Notes: generated by a model not told the origin, from the letters alone. Shown: positions 7,593 to 15,616, counted from the stretch's first letter. The stretch is 34,297 nt of DNA from Pseudomonadota bacterium (GCA_026388315.1 JAPLKA010000114.1:1-34297), one strand, 5' to 3'. Program-made: numbers and translations.

Positions 7593-8249
7593 ATGGCCAT
7601 ACGGGTAGTGTTTTTCGACTGTGACGGAACTTTAACGAAGGTAAAAAGCAGTTGGGAGTATATCCACAGAAGGCTCAACATCTGGGACAATCATGCTGAT
7701 GAATATCAGATGCTTTTCCGTGAAGGAAAAATAAATTATGATGAGTTTTGCAGAAGGGATGCCCTTTTGTGGAGGGGCCTCAACCTTACCGATGTAGTCG
7801 AAATCATAAAGGAAATACCCTATCAGGAGGGCGCCGGAGAGACGGTGGCAACCCTGAGGGGCATGGGCATTTTTACGGTCATTCTCTCTACAGGGCTGTC
7901 TTTTCTTGTAAACAGGGTCAGGGATGATCTTGGTGTTCACATGTCTCTGTCCAACGATTTGCTTGTAGAAGACGGGGTGCTTACGGGGGGTACGGCAATC
8001 AATGTCCAGTATAATAAAAAGGGTTACTGGGTCAATAAGGTTTTAAAAGAAAGGGGGCTGAACAGGCTTGCCTCCTGTGCTGTTGGAGACGGTGAGGGCG
8101 ACAGGGACATGTTTGATGCGGTAAACGTATCCATAATGTACGGTTCTGACAACAATGTTGTGCCTTCTTCTGTTTATACAATTCATGAAGGACCGCTTAC
8201 AAAGGTGGTAGAAATTATTAAGGATCATTCGGGCGACAATGAAATGTAG
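7593..8249 (+). CDS. HAD-superfamily phosphatase, phosphoserine-phosphatase-like
   Basis: Haloacid-dehalogenase hydrolase of 218 aa, predicted cytoplasmic phosphomonoesterase. Motif I FFDCDGTLT has nucleophile Asp9 and acid/base Asp11. Motif II is ILSTG near residue 108, and the motif III/IV region is AVGDGEGDRDMF near residue 165. The helical cap between motifs I and II resembles SerB-type enzymes. No regulatory ACT domain is present and the substrate is not determined; phosphoserine is one possibility. It is divergent from the methyltransferase at 7522. The lipoprotein gene downstream overlaps its 3' end by 11 nt, so the two are probably cotranscribed. Confidence 0.85.
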   Translation: MAIRVVFFDCDGTLTKVKSSWEYIHRRLNIWDNHADEYQMLFREGKINYDEFCRRDALLWRGLNLTDVVEIIKEIPYQEGAGETVATLRGMGIFTVILSTGLSFLVNRVRDDLGVHMSLSNDLLVEDGVLTGGTAINVQYNKKGYWVNKVLKERGLNRLASCAVGDGEGDRDMFDAVNVSIMYGSDNNVVPSSVYTIHEGPLTKVVEIIKDHSGDNEM

Positions 8250-8700
8250 GATTGCCGGTATTTTCGCTGTTTTTCTTGTCTTAATTTTTATAACAGGTTG
8301 TGCCCCTAAAAAGGTCAAGACATACGAGCACATATCAGACATACGAAACGAGGTTGTTCAGTCGGCCGTTAACATGCTTGGAAAACCATACAAAAATGGA
8401 GCCAAGGGACCGGACTCCTTTGATTGCAGCGGCCTCGTTTACTATTCTTACAAGAAATCAGGTGTTTCATTGCCTGTCTCTACGGACAAACTGATCAGGA
8501 TGGGATACGAAATCCAGAGAAGCGAGGTGCTTCCTGGCGACCTTGTTTTTTTTAAAATAAAAAAAGACCTTCATGCTGGTATCATGCTTAACCGAAAGGA
8601 GTTTATAAACGCATCCAAATCAAGGGGTGTTGCTGTGGATGATGTGGATGCAAATTACTGGAAAAAATCGCTGATCGGCTACAGAAGCATATTATACTAA
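8239..8700 (+). CDS. NlpC/P60-family lipoprotein, putative cell-wall endopeptidase
   Basis: Predicted periplasm-facing lipoprotein that cleaves peptide cross-links or stem peptides of murein. A signal peptide ends in the lipobox FITGC (Cys21). The NlpC/P60 domain follows, with catalytic Cys63 in FDCSGLVYYSY, Pro-Gly-Asp at LPGDLVFF, and catalytic His112 in LHAGIML. At 153 aa it is a minimal single-domain member similar in size to E. coli Spr/MepS. A third catalytic residue lies probably in the INASKSRGV region. Its start codon lies inside the upstream phosphatase gene, indicating translational coupling. Confidence 0.9.
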   Translation: MKCRIAGIFAVFLVLIFITGCAPKKVKTYEHISDIRNEVVQSAVNMLGKPYKNGAKGPDSFDCSGLVYYSYKKSGVSLPVSTDKLIRMGYEIQRSEVLPGDLVFFKIKKDLHAGIMLNRKEFINASKSRGVAVDDVDANYWKKSLIGYRSILY

Positions 8701-8705
8701 TGACA

Positions 8706-9212
8706 CTAACTCTTCAGAAATTCTCTGAGGGTCATCGTTTTATAATGTTTTCCCTTTAGAAATGAGAGAATTTTGTTAAACTCCTTCTTTGGTATATACC
8801 CCGGCACCTGTGCTATGCCTTTTCCCGATGGCTCAAGCAGCGCTATGGTCGGGTAGCCTCTTATATTATAGAGTGAGGCAATGTCCTTCTTTTTATCCAC
8901 ATCGATCCTTACATACACTACGTCTTTCTTCAGGACAGGGTTAATCTCTTTGTCGTTCAGGACATCACGGTCCATCGCATCGCAATACCCTCAGTACCGG
9001 CTGTAAAAATAAAGAAGTGCGGGCTTGCTCTCTTTTGTTGCCCTTTTCAGCCCGTCTGTATATTCGTCTGCCACAAGCTGTGTGCAGGAGAGAGCGAGGA
9101 AAATGAGGATAAGAATCTTTATCTTGAATAGTTTTATCAAAGCCTGTTTAAAGGTCCTTTTTCTCCATAAGCTTACACCGTCAATATGCCCTTTTACAAC
9201 AAGTAATCGCAT
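8706..9212 (-). CDS. Thioredoxin-like selenoprotein candidate (UGA as Sec, UxxC motif)
   Basis: Two frame-matched segments are separated by one TGA (8991-8993). Read through, they give a single 168-aa thioredoxin-fold protein. The UGA falls at residue 74, exactly where the first redox Cys belongs: YFYSRY-U-GYCDAM, i.e. UGYC in place of CGYC. Downstream features are intact: an IDVDKK strand, GYPT with the cis-proline, and a C-terminal helix. The N-terminus has 22 charged residues, then a hydrophobic Sec-type segment ending near LVADE, so export to the periplasm is likely. AGAGG sits 8 nt before the ATG at 9212 and supports that start. A small stem-loop with a GU-containing loop follows the UGA. 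The gene ends 5 bp from the convergent NlpC gene. The alternative is a pseudogene with a nonsense mutation, which is less likely given the position. Confidence 0.8.
8960..8993 (-). promoter_or_regulatory. Candidate bacterial SECIS element
   Basis: Counting the U of UGA as 1, GGAC (21-24) pairs with GTCC (31-34) around the loop CGUGAU, with an A19-U35 pair and U20 bulged between. In E. coli fdhF the bulged U17 precedes loop G23-U24 by six. Here U20 and G26-U27 keep the same spacing, shifted by 3 nt. The stem is short, so this is supportive rather than conclusive. Confidence 0.5.
9139..9170. repeat. 32-bp dispersed repeat, copy 2
   Basis: Matches 1044-1075 at 30 of 32 positions. Here it lies inside the N-terminal extension of the selenoprotein candidate, just upstream of the hydrophobic signal segment, so part of that extension may derive from an inserted or recombined element. 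Confidence 0.55.
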
Positions 9213-9236
9213 CTTCTCATCCTCTAACGGTACTGC

Positions 9237-9554
9237 TCATGCACAGGGATAATGCTTTTTGGCTTTCTCGGGGACATCTTCACATAAAAGTATCCCTGTA
9301 ATTTCCAGGAGAAGTTTTGCTATCCGGGCTATGGTGACAGCCGCTATTGCTCCCTGCTGTGAGGTAACACGGATATGCTCTATTTCCTCTCTGTGCTTTA
9401 AGGGGTTATAGGTTCTCTCTATGGGGACGCTATCCGGTATCTGTTTGAAATGACCGGCATCAAGGGGAACCTCAGACGTATTGAAGGAAGTGACGGACAC
9501 ATTGTCCGTCATCGCTGAAATCTCCGGAAAGTCAACACGGACACTACTTCGCAC
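9237..9554 (-). pseudogene. Unrecognised ORF, probably a gene remnant
   Basis: A 105-codon frame ending 24 nt before the selenoprotein start. Its first 33 codons lie antisense to a convincing ParB-like reading, so they are probably not real. The remaining part, including EHIRVTSQQGAIAAVTIAR and LLLEITGILL, has protein-like composition and could be the C-terminal end of a lost gene, possibly from a mobile element. I do not recognise a family. It might be cotranscribed with the selenoprotein gene, but no start-proximal domain supports an intact product. Confidence 0.3.
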
Positions 9555-9654
9555 GATTTCGCTTTTGAAACTTTCCGATGAGATTCAGGCTGCTATCCGG
9601 GCAGGAAATCTGCATGTTTCACAAGGGTATCTCTTTGCTGCCAACCTCGATTGA
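9454..9654 (+). pseudogene. ParB/RepB-like partition protein remnant
   Basis: An open frame of 66 codons without a usable start reads like the helix-turn-helix core of ParB/Spo0J-type proteins: VTDTLSVIAEISGKSTRTL, then LLKLSDEIQAAIRAGNLHVS and QGYLFAANLD. It ends at a TGA, but the same frame continues with PDLMKAV, as if the stop had replaced a sense codon. The N-terminal ParB nuclease-like domain is absent. It is therefore a truncated fragment, probably from an integrated plasmid or transposon. Identification rests on motif recognition only. Confidence 0.45.
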
Positions 9655-10101
9655 CCTGACCTTATGAAGGCAGTGAATAGTGAGAAACATGATTACAGCG
9701 ATGGAGAGAAAAGATTACAGCGATAATTCTATCGCAGGCCTGTCCTACCAAGGTGTTGTTGTAGTTCTTGGCCAGGGCATCGGCGTTTTATCGTTGTTAT
9801 CATTTTTTGGTTGTGAAAGGTGAAAGGAAGGGAAAGGGGCAGGCTGAAGGTGGGAAAGAGCGGAGAGTGGAGAGCAGGCACCGGAGGCAACTTGATAAAA
9901 TGTCTTTAACTGTTCACTATTCACTGACGACTATTCACCGAATCATTTCCGAAATCAACAATCCGTACGGTTTAATCCTGCCGAAGGCGGGACAATGGGA
10001 TGGGAGGGGGAAAAGGTGAAATCCACAGCCGCCCGCAACTTCCTGTTATCCACAGTTTTGAAATTTAATGGATTATCTGAGCTTTCAAAGGGTAATCGTT
10101 A
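9655..10101. other. Non-coding stretch with short repeats
   Basis: No credible gene. It holds two direct copies of GATTACAGCGAT (9691-9702 and 9713-9724), a purine-rich tract around 9810-9880, a CCTGCCGAAGGCGGG hairpin near 9977, and one TTATCCACA (10046-10054) shortly before the ald promoter. Together with the ParB remnant this suggests a degraded insertion site. Confidence 0.5.
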
Positions 10102-10130
10102 TTGACAATAATGGGTAATAATATCACAAT
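10102..10130 (+). promoter_or_regulatory. Candidate promoter of alanine dehydrogenase
   Basis: A perfect TTGACA (10102-10107) is followed after 17 nt by CACAAT (10125-10130), four of six matches to the -10 consensus. It leaves a leader of about 90 nt before the ald start. Confidence 0.5.
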
Positions 10131-10226
10131 AGAATAAAAGGGTTACATAAAAAGAGGGGAAGGTAACTATAGGGGTATATACGAAACAAGTTCGGAATTT
10201 TGTTTAAAGGAGGAGGTATATTAATT

Positions 10227-11333
10227 ATGGTAGTTGGTGTACCAAAAGAGATCAAGGTTGCTGAGAACAGAGCTGCAATAGTACCTGCAGGGGTTGAGGC
10301 CCTTACCAAGGCGGGTCACAAAGTTATAATTGAAAAAGGGGCGGGGTTGGGCAGTGGGATCTCGGATGAAGCCTATGCACAGGTTGGTGCAGAGATAGTC
10401 GATACTAATGTTGAAATCTTCAAAAGAGCTGAAATGATTATGAAGGTGAAAGAGCCCCTTCCTCCTGAATATCCATTGTTTCAGGAAGGTCAGATAGTAT
10501 TTACCTTCTTTCATCTTGCTCCTGCACCAGACCTTACCCAAGCGATGCTTAAGGCCAAGATAATAGGCATTGCCTATGAAACAATCCAGCTTGCCGATGG
10601 CTCGCTTCCTCTTTTAGCCCCTATGAGCGAAGTTGCAGGTAGAATGTCGATCCAGGTTGGTGGATATTTTCTCTATAAACACAATAAGGGGAATGGCGTA
10701 TTGCTTGGCGGTGTTCCCGGCGTAGAACCGGGTAAAGTGGTAATTCTCGGCGGCGGTGTCGTGGGTATAAACGCTGCAAAAATGGCCATTGGTAACAATG
10801 CAGATGTGTATATTCTGGACATTGATCTGAATAGACTTCGCTACCTGGATGACATTTTTAATGGAAGGGTTAAAACTGTAATGTCAAACCGCTACAACAT
10901 TGCAAGACTTATTCAGGACGCAGACCTTGTAGTAGGCGGTGTACTTGTAGCAGGCGCAAGGGCGCCAAAACTGGTCACAAGAGATATGCTTCCGAAGATG
11001 AAAGAAGGCTCGGTTATTGTCGATGTTGCCGTTGACCAGGGTGGATGTGTAGAGACTACTCATCCAACCACCCATGACTATCCTGTATTTGTAATCGATG
11101 GGGTCGTCCATTACTGTGTGGCGAATATGCCAGGTGCTGTTGCCCGAACCTCCACCTTTGCGTTGACAAATGCAGCTCTGTTCTATGCTTTAAAGCTTGC
11201 TAATCTTGGGTATAAGGAAGCCCTTGAGCAGGATCCAGCTTTATTGAAGGGTCTCAATCTGTTTAAGGGCAGGCTTGTATGTCGTCCGGTCGCCGAATCC
11301 CAGGGGATAGAGTGCGCACCGATTGAATTTTAA
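10227..11333 (+). CDS. ald: Alanine dehydrogenase
   Basis: NAD-dependent interconversion of L-alanine and pyruvate plus ammonium; cytoplasmic, used in nitrogen assimilation or alanine catabolism. The 368 aa match the usual length. Active-site residues fall at canonical positions: Arg15 in [10 protein letters not shown], Lys75 in [10 protein letters not shown], His96 in FTFFHLA, and the Asp in [10 protein letters not shown]. The NAD-binding glycine motif is [15 protein letters not shown]. The frame extends nine codons upstream to a TTG, but those codons contain the ribosome binding site itself (AAGGAGGAGGT), which sits at proper distance from the ATG at 10227, so that start is chosen. It appears to be a single-gene unit with its own promoter. 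Confidence 0.96.
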   Translation: MVVGVPKEIKVAENRAAIVPAGVEALTKAGHKVIIEKGAGLGSGISDEAYAQVGAEIVDTNVEIFKRAEMIMKVKEPLPPEYPLFQEGQIVFTFFHLAPAPDLTQAMLKAKIIGIAYETIQLADGSLPLLAPMSEVAGRMSIQVGGYFLYKHNKGNGVLLGGVPGVEPGKVVILGGGVVGINAAKMAIGNNADVYILDIDLNRLRYLDDIFNGRVKTVMSNRYNIARLIQDADLVVGGVLVAGARAPKLVTRDMLPKMKEGSVIVDVAVDQGGCVETTHPTTHDYPVFVIDGVVHYCVANMPGAVARTSTFALTNAALFYALKLANLGYKEALEQDPALLKGLNLFKGRLVCRPVAESQGIECAPIEF

Positions 11334-11476
11334 CATTGCTTTCCTATGACGGGAACGGGGGGGCATCCCCTTATGTAAAAAAGCCTCTTCAGGTGTGAGC
11401 AGGAGAAACATGAGTTATACCAATTCATTTCCGATCAATTCTCGAAATTGACCACCCGCTAAGCAGGAGGTGGACC

Positions 11477-11884
11477 ATGAAAACTGCAGTTAAGGCCGCC
11501 CTGTTGTCAGGCTTTGTGTTTCCCGGCTTAGGCCAGATTTATCTCAAACGATACCTGCGAGGGCTAATTATCATGATACCTGTATTGTTGGGGCTAATCA
11601 TCATCGTTGGAATAGCAATGGTTGGCATTTTGGAGAGTCTAAAGAAAATTCAAATTGAAGGCGGGGCCACTGATACGAATACCATGTTAACTCTTGCCAC
11701 TTCATATTCCACGCACAACGATATTTTTTTTAAAGCCATTTCTTTATTCATTGTATGTTGTTGGCTTTTTTCCTTGATAGACGCCTATAGCATAGGTAAA
11801 AGAAGGAGCATTCTCAACGCAAGAGATGAAAAAGAGTTCAGAACAAAACCTGCCCTTACGCGCAGTGAACGAATAATTTTATAG
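11477..11884 (+). CDS. Small membrane protein of unknown function
   Basis: A 135-aa protein preceded by an excellent ribosome binding site (AGGAGGT, 7 nt before ATG). The N-terminus, SGFVFPGLGQIYLKRYLRG, resembles the turn of TM2-like small membrane proteins, where PGLGQ separates a short helix from a longer one. Three hydrophobic segments are visible, at about residues 8-25, 30-52 and 92-108, and the C-terminus is charged and cytoplasm-like. The upstream GACCACC...GGTGG sequence can pair around the Shine-Dalgarno and might affect translation. Function not assigned. Confidence 0.7.
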   Translation: MKTAVKAALLSGFVFPGLGQIYLKRYLRGLIIMIPVLLGLIIIVGIAMVGILESLKKIQIEGGATDTNTMLTLATSYSTHNDIFFKAISLFIVCCWLFSLIDAYSIGKRRSILNARDEKEFRTKPALTRSERIIL

Positions 11885-12009
11885 TTATTTTAAAGAAGGG
11901 AAAATAATCTTATTATCAAACAAGATTTGATTATAAAATGTATTTAGGCAAAAAAATTTCACAAAGATATTTCCTGTATGCGGTGACCAGTAGCCCAATC
12001 AATTCTCCT

Positions 12010-12381
12010 TTAACCTTTGTGGTTAAATTTGCGCCAGACTTTACCTGCGGCGTTACCCAGAGCTGCGCCTGCAGCATCGTAGATATTATTGCTCTGATTA
12101 ATGGGGTTGCGGGGTAATTCACTGCCGCAGTGTTTACATTTAACAGCTTCTATCTTCACAATCTCCGCACAGAAAGGACATTTTTTAAATTTCCCATATT
12201 CCCCTCGTTCTGCTGCTTTGTCCATGGCCTTTTGTGTAGCTGAAGGCAAAAACGCCACAATAAGCGCAAAAGGGCCGAGAAGCGTTCCGATTATAAACCA
12301 TCCACATCCACCCCGCCCCCTTGAGTTCGCAATGACCGCCGCGACTATGCCGAACAAAAACCAGATAAACAAAATTTCCAT
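12010..12381 (-). CDS. Membrane protein with C-terminal zinc ribbon
   Basis: A 123-aa protein. Two N-terminal hydrophobic helices (about residues 3-18 and 27-45, linked by a Gly/Arg-rich loop, SRGRGGCGW) are followed by a charged linker and a zinc ribbon with CPFC and CKHC near residues 68-88. The TM-then-ribbon layout is common in small bacterial proteins of unknown role. GAGGGG lies 8 nt upstream of the ATG. It converges with the preceding membrane gene across about 125 bp that holds only a weak AT-rich hairpin near 11905-11933. Confidence 0.75.
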   Translation of the reverse strand: MEILFIWFLFGIVAAVIANSRGRGGCGWFIIGTLLGPFALIVAFLPSATQKAMDKAAERGEYGKFKKCPFCAEIVKIEAVKCKHCGSELPRNPINQSNNIYDAAGAALGNAAGKVWRKFNHKG

Positions 12382-12498
12382 TTGCTACATCCCCTCATTC
12401 CCTGTTTAGGTTTGTAAAGTATATAATTACTACAATTTGTAGGTGAACCGAATAATAACATTGAAGCCTTTCATCACCTAAAACGTCTGACTACTCAA

Positions 12499-12527
12499 TT
12501 GACAGTTCACCCTAAAGACCTTATACT
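12499..12527 (+). promoter_or_regulatory. Strong sigma-70-type promoter of the SRAP gene
   Basis: TTGACA (12499-12504), a 17-nt spacer, and TATACT (12522-12527): six and five matches to consensus. Transcription would begin about 12 nt before the ATG at 12546, leaving almost no leader and no Shine-Dalgarno. Confidence 0.7.
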
Positions 12528-12545
12528 CTATCGAAGCGTATCAAC

Positions 12546-13217
12546 ATGTGTGGCCGATTTGTAAGAACAAGCTCAATTCCAGTAATCACAAAGAGATTTA
12601 ATGTCGAGAAACTCTTTCTGCCAGAGATACCGCCAAGCTACAACATTGCCCCGAATCAAGAAGTCGTTATAATTAATAACAATGGAGTAGCAAAGCAACT
12701 CCTTCCTTGCCGCTGGGGGTTCCTCCCTTCCTGGGCAAAAGATATGTCTATGGGTATGATTAATGCCAGAGCAGAAACAGTTGCAGAAAAACCCTTTTTC
12801 AGATATGCGCTAAATAAGCACCGCTGTTTGATTGCTGCCGATGGATTCTATGAGTGGGGAAACAAAAACAGTAAAAGATATCCGGTATATATTAAACTTA
12901 AGTCTGGCGAACCCTTTGGTTTTGCCGGTCTCTATAATTTCTGGGAATCACCAGACGGAAGCATGATCCCTACCTGCACAATCATAACCGCTGAGCCTAA
13001 TGAACTTATAAATCCGATTCATCAGAGGATGCCGGTTATTATACCAAAAGATGATGAAGACCAGTGGCTCGATCCTGCTCTGGAAGATAAAGGTATACTC
13101 CTGCAGCTCTTGAAACCATATCCGTCTGGAGCTATGGAACTCTATCCTGTTTCGCCAAAAATGAATTCACCTTTATATAACCATCCAGAAAATATACAGC
13201 CCATTGAGGTTCAGTAA
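12546..13217 (+). CDS. SRAP-domain protein (YedK/HMCES family)
   Basis: Forms a protective thiazolidine cross-link with abasic sites in single-stranded DNA, shielding replication forks; cytoplasmic. The 223 aa are the full bacterial length. The start is fixed by chemistry: after removal of Met1 the catalytic Cys2 of MCGRF becomes the N-terminus. The other active-site residues are visible: Asn73 in NARAET, Glu103 in GFYEW and His159 in HQRMPV. The promoter is close and the leader very short. It stands alone, with no SOS-type operator recognised. Confidence 0.95.
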   Translation: MCGRFVRTSSIPVITKRFNVEKLFLPEIPPSYNIAPNQEVVIINNNGVAKQLLPCRWGFLPSWAKDMSMGMINARAETVAEKPFFRYALNKHRCLIAADGFYEWGNKNSKRYPVYIKLKSGEPFGFAGLYNFWESPDGSMIPTCTIITAEPNELINPIHQRMPVIIPKDDEDQWLDPALEDKGILLQLLKPYPSGAMELYPVSPKMNSPLYNHPENIQPIEVQ

Positions 13218-13238
13218 CTTATTTGCTTGGCTTTTGAG

Positions 13239-13271
13239 GTATCCTTATATAAATTATTTTTATAAGGAATA
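13239..13271. terminator. AT-rich hairpin after the SRAP gene
   Basis: GTATCCTTATA and TATAAGGAATAC form an imperfect stem about 20 nt after the SRAP stop codon. No clean U-tract follows, so termination is uncertain. Confidence 0.3.
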
Positions 13272-13302
13272 CTTAAGAAGTAGAATTTGGGGCGGAAGGA
13301 TA

Positions 13303-13343
13303 TTTCCTAAAATTATTGATTGACAAAGTATTTAGGAAGTATT
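13303..13343 (+). promoter_or_regulatory. Promoter with an overlapping inverted repeat
   Basis: TTGACA (13320-13325) with a weak -10 (TGATTA/GATTAT) lies between TTCCTAAA (13304-13311) and TTTAGGAA (13331-13338). The 8-bp arms straddle the -35 box, as a repressor or activator site would. It sits about 50 nt upstream of the secreted-protein gene. Confidence 0.4.
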
Positions 13344-13388
13344 GATTATAAATAAAAGCTGTCTGACTAAAAAAAGGAGGAAAAGACG

Positions 13389-13820
13389 ATGGCCATTAAG
13401 AAAACTGTTGTTAGCGTCACGGTGTTGGTATTATTGTTGGGATCAGGTATCTGCTTTGCCGATTCGAATATCCCCAATCTGGTAGGGGCATGGACAGTAA
13501 AAGCTGAAGGCGCAGTCTTGGTTAAAGGTGGTGCTCCTGGACCAAAGACTCACCATAGTGGTGAGTTTAGCGTACTCACTGCCGAAGCAATTGTGACTAA
13601 ACAGCAAGGCAGAGTTCTGCGCGGAACCTTCAAATCACCGCGAGCCACTGAGGATTTTATTGCTATTATTGGCACAGACAATAAAAGCTTCTACTATGCC
13701 GATGAAGATGGCTTCATGGAAGGCAAAATTATCAACAAAGACAGGATAGACATGATTTATCGTCATGTAAGTCCTTCCGATACGGTAGTGGCGGTGGGAA
13801 CGTGGACAAGGAAGAAATAA
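13389..13820 (+). CDS. Secreted protein of unknown function
   Basis: A 143-aa protein with a clear Sec signal peptide (cleavage likely after ICFA, near residue 24). The mature part begins with NLVGAWTVKAEG and ends with VAVGTWTRKK, with alternating hydrophobic strands between. This resembles a small lipocalin- or avidin-like beta-barrel, but no family is recognised. GGAGGAAAAGACG provides a good ribosome binding site. The gene is likely controlled by the promoter and inverted repeat just upstream. Confidence 0.75.
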   Translation: MAIKKTVVSVTVLVLLLGSGICFADSNIPNLVGAWTVKAEGAVLVKGGAPGPKTHHSGEFSVLTAEAIVTKQQGRVLRGTFKSPRATEDFIAIIGTDNKSFYYADEDGFMEGKIINKDRIDMIYRHVSPSDTVVAVGTWTRKK

Positions 13821-14044
13821 ACCACAAACCATCGGAACGGGGATCGGCTAACTGTAAAGATATTTCTGAGATTCTTGCAGGTGTAACTCACAGGCGCTCT
13901 TCCTTCCTGAAGTGGAATTTACAATACAATGTTTCGATTGGTAATAGTGTGCCTTTTAAATCTTATTGATATTTATTAAGCAGAATTTACCATTTGATCA
14001 GCCGGTCAAAGTACTGAAAGGCTTGTTTTGGGGGAGAAGATCAC

Positions 14045-15064
14045 ATGAAAACAAGGTTACATAGGGAAGTAGTCTGGCGGACAATACTTTTGGCTGTCAT
14101 CATCTGGGCTCTCGGTGCTCCGCTTTGCTTTGCCGGGTCCGATGTCTGGAAATTTGTGATCTTCGGAGACACCCGTCATCCTGATCCGATGACGGCGACG
14201 GGCGTCAGCCACAGACTTCCTGAATTGTCACAGGCTATTGCCGCGGAAAAACCTGAGTTGGTGTTCTTCTATGGCGATTTTATTAATGGGTACTACACCC
14301 ATAAACACTCCCCGCTCTTTCGGAAATACAGACTCCAGTTCGACAACTGGCTGGCAGCCATGAAACCTGTCTATGACCGGGGCATTCCCGTTTATGTCAT
14401 CCGCGGCAACCATGAATATGGCGCCGAAGGCCTGCCCGATCTCGAATTATTCAGGATCTACGAGGAGTATTTCGCCAATAAAATGCCGCAAAACGGGCCG
14501 GAAGACGCCAAAGGACTGACATTCAGCGTCGTCCACCGGGGGGCAAAATTCATTGGTCTGGATCAATATGTCGGGGAAAAAGGGGAGGTGAACATGAATC
14601 TGATGTGGCTAAAGGCGGAACTTGCCAATAACTCCCACCCCTTCATCTTTGTCTATGCCCACGCCCCTGCCTTTCGGGTCATGAAAGCGCGGTCACATCC
14701 TTTTGATTTCTTTAACAATCACAAACAGCGTGATACGCTCTGGGGAATGTTGAAAGAGTATCGGGCACCTGTCTATTTCTGTGGCCACGATCACCTCTAC
14801 AGCCGCAGCCAGAAGGACGGGATTTTCCATGTTTGCGCAGGAAATGGCGGCGCCAACGCTCAGGATTATGATCCAGCCCAGGTAGATCAGGCATTGCAGA
14901 ATCTCTATCCTACGATCCCAGTGCCAAAGGAAAAGGCAGGAATCGCCTTTATGGTCGTCACCATTGATGAACAGGCCGGGGTTGCCGGGGTTGAAACCAA
15001 ACTGCTTCAGGAAGATGGCCGCATCATCGTGGGCGACACTTTTTCCATTAAGGCGCGCCAATAA
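14045..15064 (+). CDS. Exported calcineurin-like metallophosphoesterase
   Basis: Predicted periplasmic phosphoesterase of 339 aa. A signal peptide ends near CFAGSD (residue 31). The five metallophosphoesterase blocks are visible in order: FGDTRH, YGDFIN, RGNHEYG, YAHAP and GHDHLYSR, which bind a dinuclear metal centre. The first block has Asp-Thr-Arg instead of the common Asp-x-His, a variant seen in exported relatives. Substrate unknown. GGGGGAGAAG lies just before the ATG. It is followed after 44 nt by another secreted-protein gene, so the two may be cotranscribed. Confidence 0.88.
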   Translation: MKTRLHREVVWRTILLAVIIWALGAPLCFAGSDVWKFVIFGDTRHPDPMTATGVSHRLPELSQAIAAEKPELVFFYGDFINGYYTHKHSPLFRKYRLQFDNWLAAMKPVYDRGIPVYVIRGNHEYGAEGLPDLELFRIYEEYFANKMPQNGPEDAKGLTFSVVHRGAKFIGLDQYVGEKGEVNMNLMWLKAELANNSHPFIFVYAHAPAFRVMKARSHPFDFFNNHKQRDTLWGMLKEYRAPVYFCGHDHLYSRSQKDGIFHVCAGNGGANAQDYDPAQVDQALQNLYPTIPVPKEKAGIAFMVVTIDEQAGVAGVETKLLQEDGRIIVGDTFSIKARQ

Positions 15065-15108
15065 AATTGTATCAGCACCGGCTGATTTTGATTAGCACAG
15101 GATAAAAT

Positions 15109-15510
15109 ATGAACAGAAACTTCATTATTATTGCCATCGTAATCGTTCTTGCTGCGACTATGGTCCTTGCCGAAGATACGAGGCTTCAAAAACATACAGA
15201 CGAGACAATTGCTTATCTGTTGGCTTTCGTTGCCAAATCCGATTGTACCTTCATTCGGAACGGTCAATTCTATACCGGTAAGCAGGCATCATATCACATG
15301 AATACCAAGCGTCAGTATTTCAAGGACAAGATCGCGACCCCAGAAGATTTTATCCGGCTTGCTGCCACCAAGAGTATTCAGACAGGTGAACCATACCTGG
15401 TCAGGACAAAGGAAGGAAAAGGATCACGTTGTGACGAGTGGATGAAGCAGGTCCTGGAGGAGTACAGAAAAACCAGTAAAGACAACGAAGAAAAGAAAAA
15501 TTATGGCTAA
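15109..15510 (+). CDS. Secreted DUF5329-like protein
   Basis: A 133-aa protein with a signal peptide cleaved around LAEDT (residue 22). The mature region has SDCTFIRNGQFYTGKQASYH, then EDFIRLAATKS and a C-terminal WMKQVLEEYR helix, the pattern I associate with the DUF5329 family (short periplasmic proteins of unknown role with two conserved Cys). The assignment is from motif memory and moderate. It lies just downstream of the phosphoesterase and probably shares its transcript. Confidence 0.65.
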   Translation: MNRNFIIIAIVIVLAATMVLAEDTRLQKHTDETIAYLLAFVAKSDCTFIRNGQFYTGKQASYHMNTKRQYFKDKIATPEDFIRLAATKSIQTGEPYLVRTKEGKGSRCDEWMKQVLEEYRKTSKDNEEKKNYG

Positions 15511-15616
15511 CAACGGCATGCAGGATAGTGCCCTGACCACAGCAAATTCTAATGCCATGTGTTCTGCCCTGTTTCAGACAGTAATGGTTATCAAAGGTCA
15601 GGCGAGCTTTTCGGGT

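Noticed and set aside
8991-9212. Treating the region as two separate short genes
   Set aside because: The downstream part has no start signal of its own, and both parts complete a thioredoxin fold only when joined through the UGA.
9652-9654. TGA in the ParB-like frame as a second selenocysteine codon
   Set aside because: The fragment lacks a start and most of the protein, and no redox motif surrounds the codon; a nonsense mutation in a remnant is simpler.
9768-10019. 83-codon plus-strand ORF upstream of ald
   Set aside because: Purine-rich, low-complexity composition, no ribosome binding site and no recognisable motif.
10046-10054. TTATCCACA (perfect DnaA box) upstream of ald, and another at 17293-17301, as signs of an origin
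   Set aside because: The same 9-mer also occurs inside coding genes (thioredoxin-like, ddl and murB regions). No clustering, no DnaA or DnaN gene and no AT-rich unwinding region is nearby.
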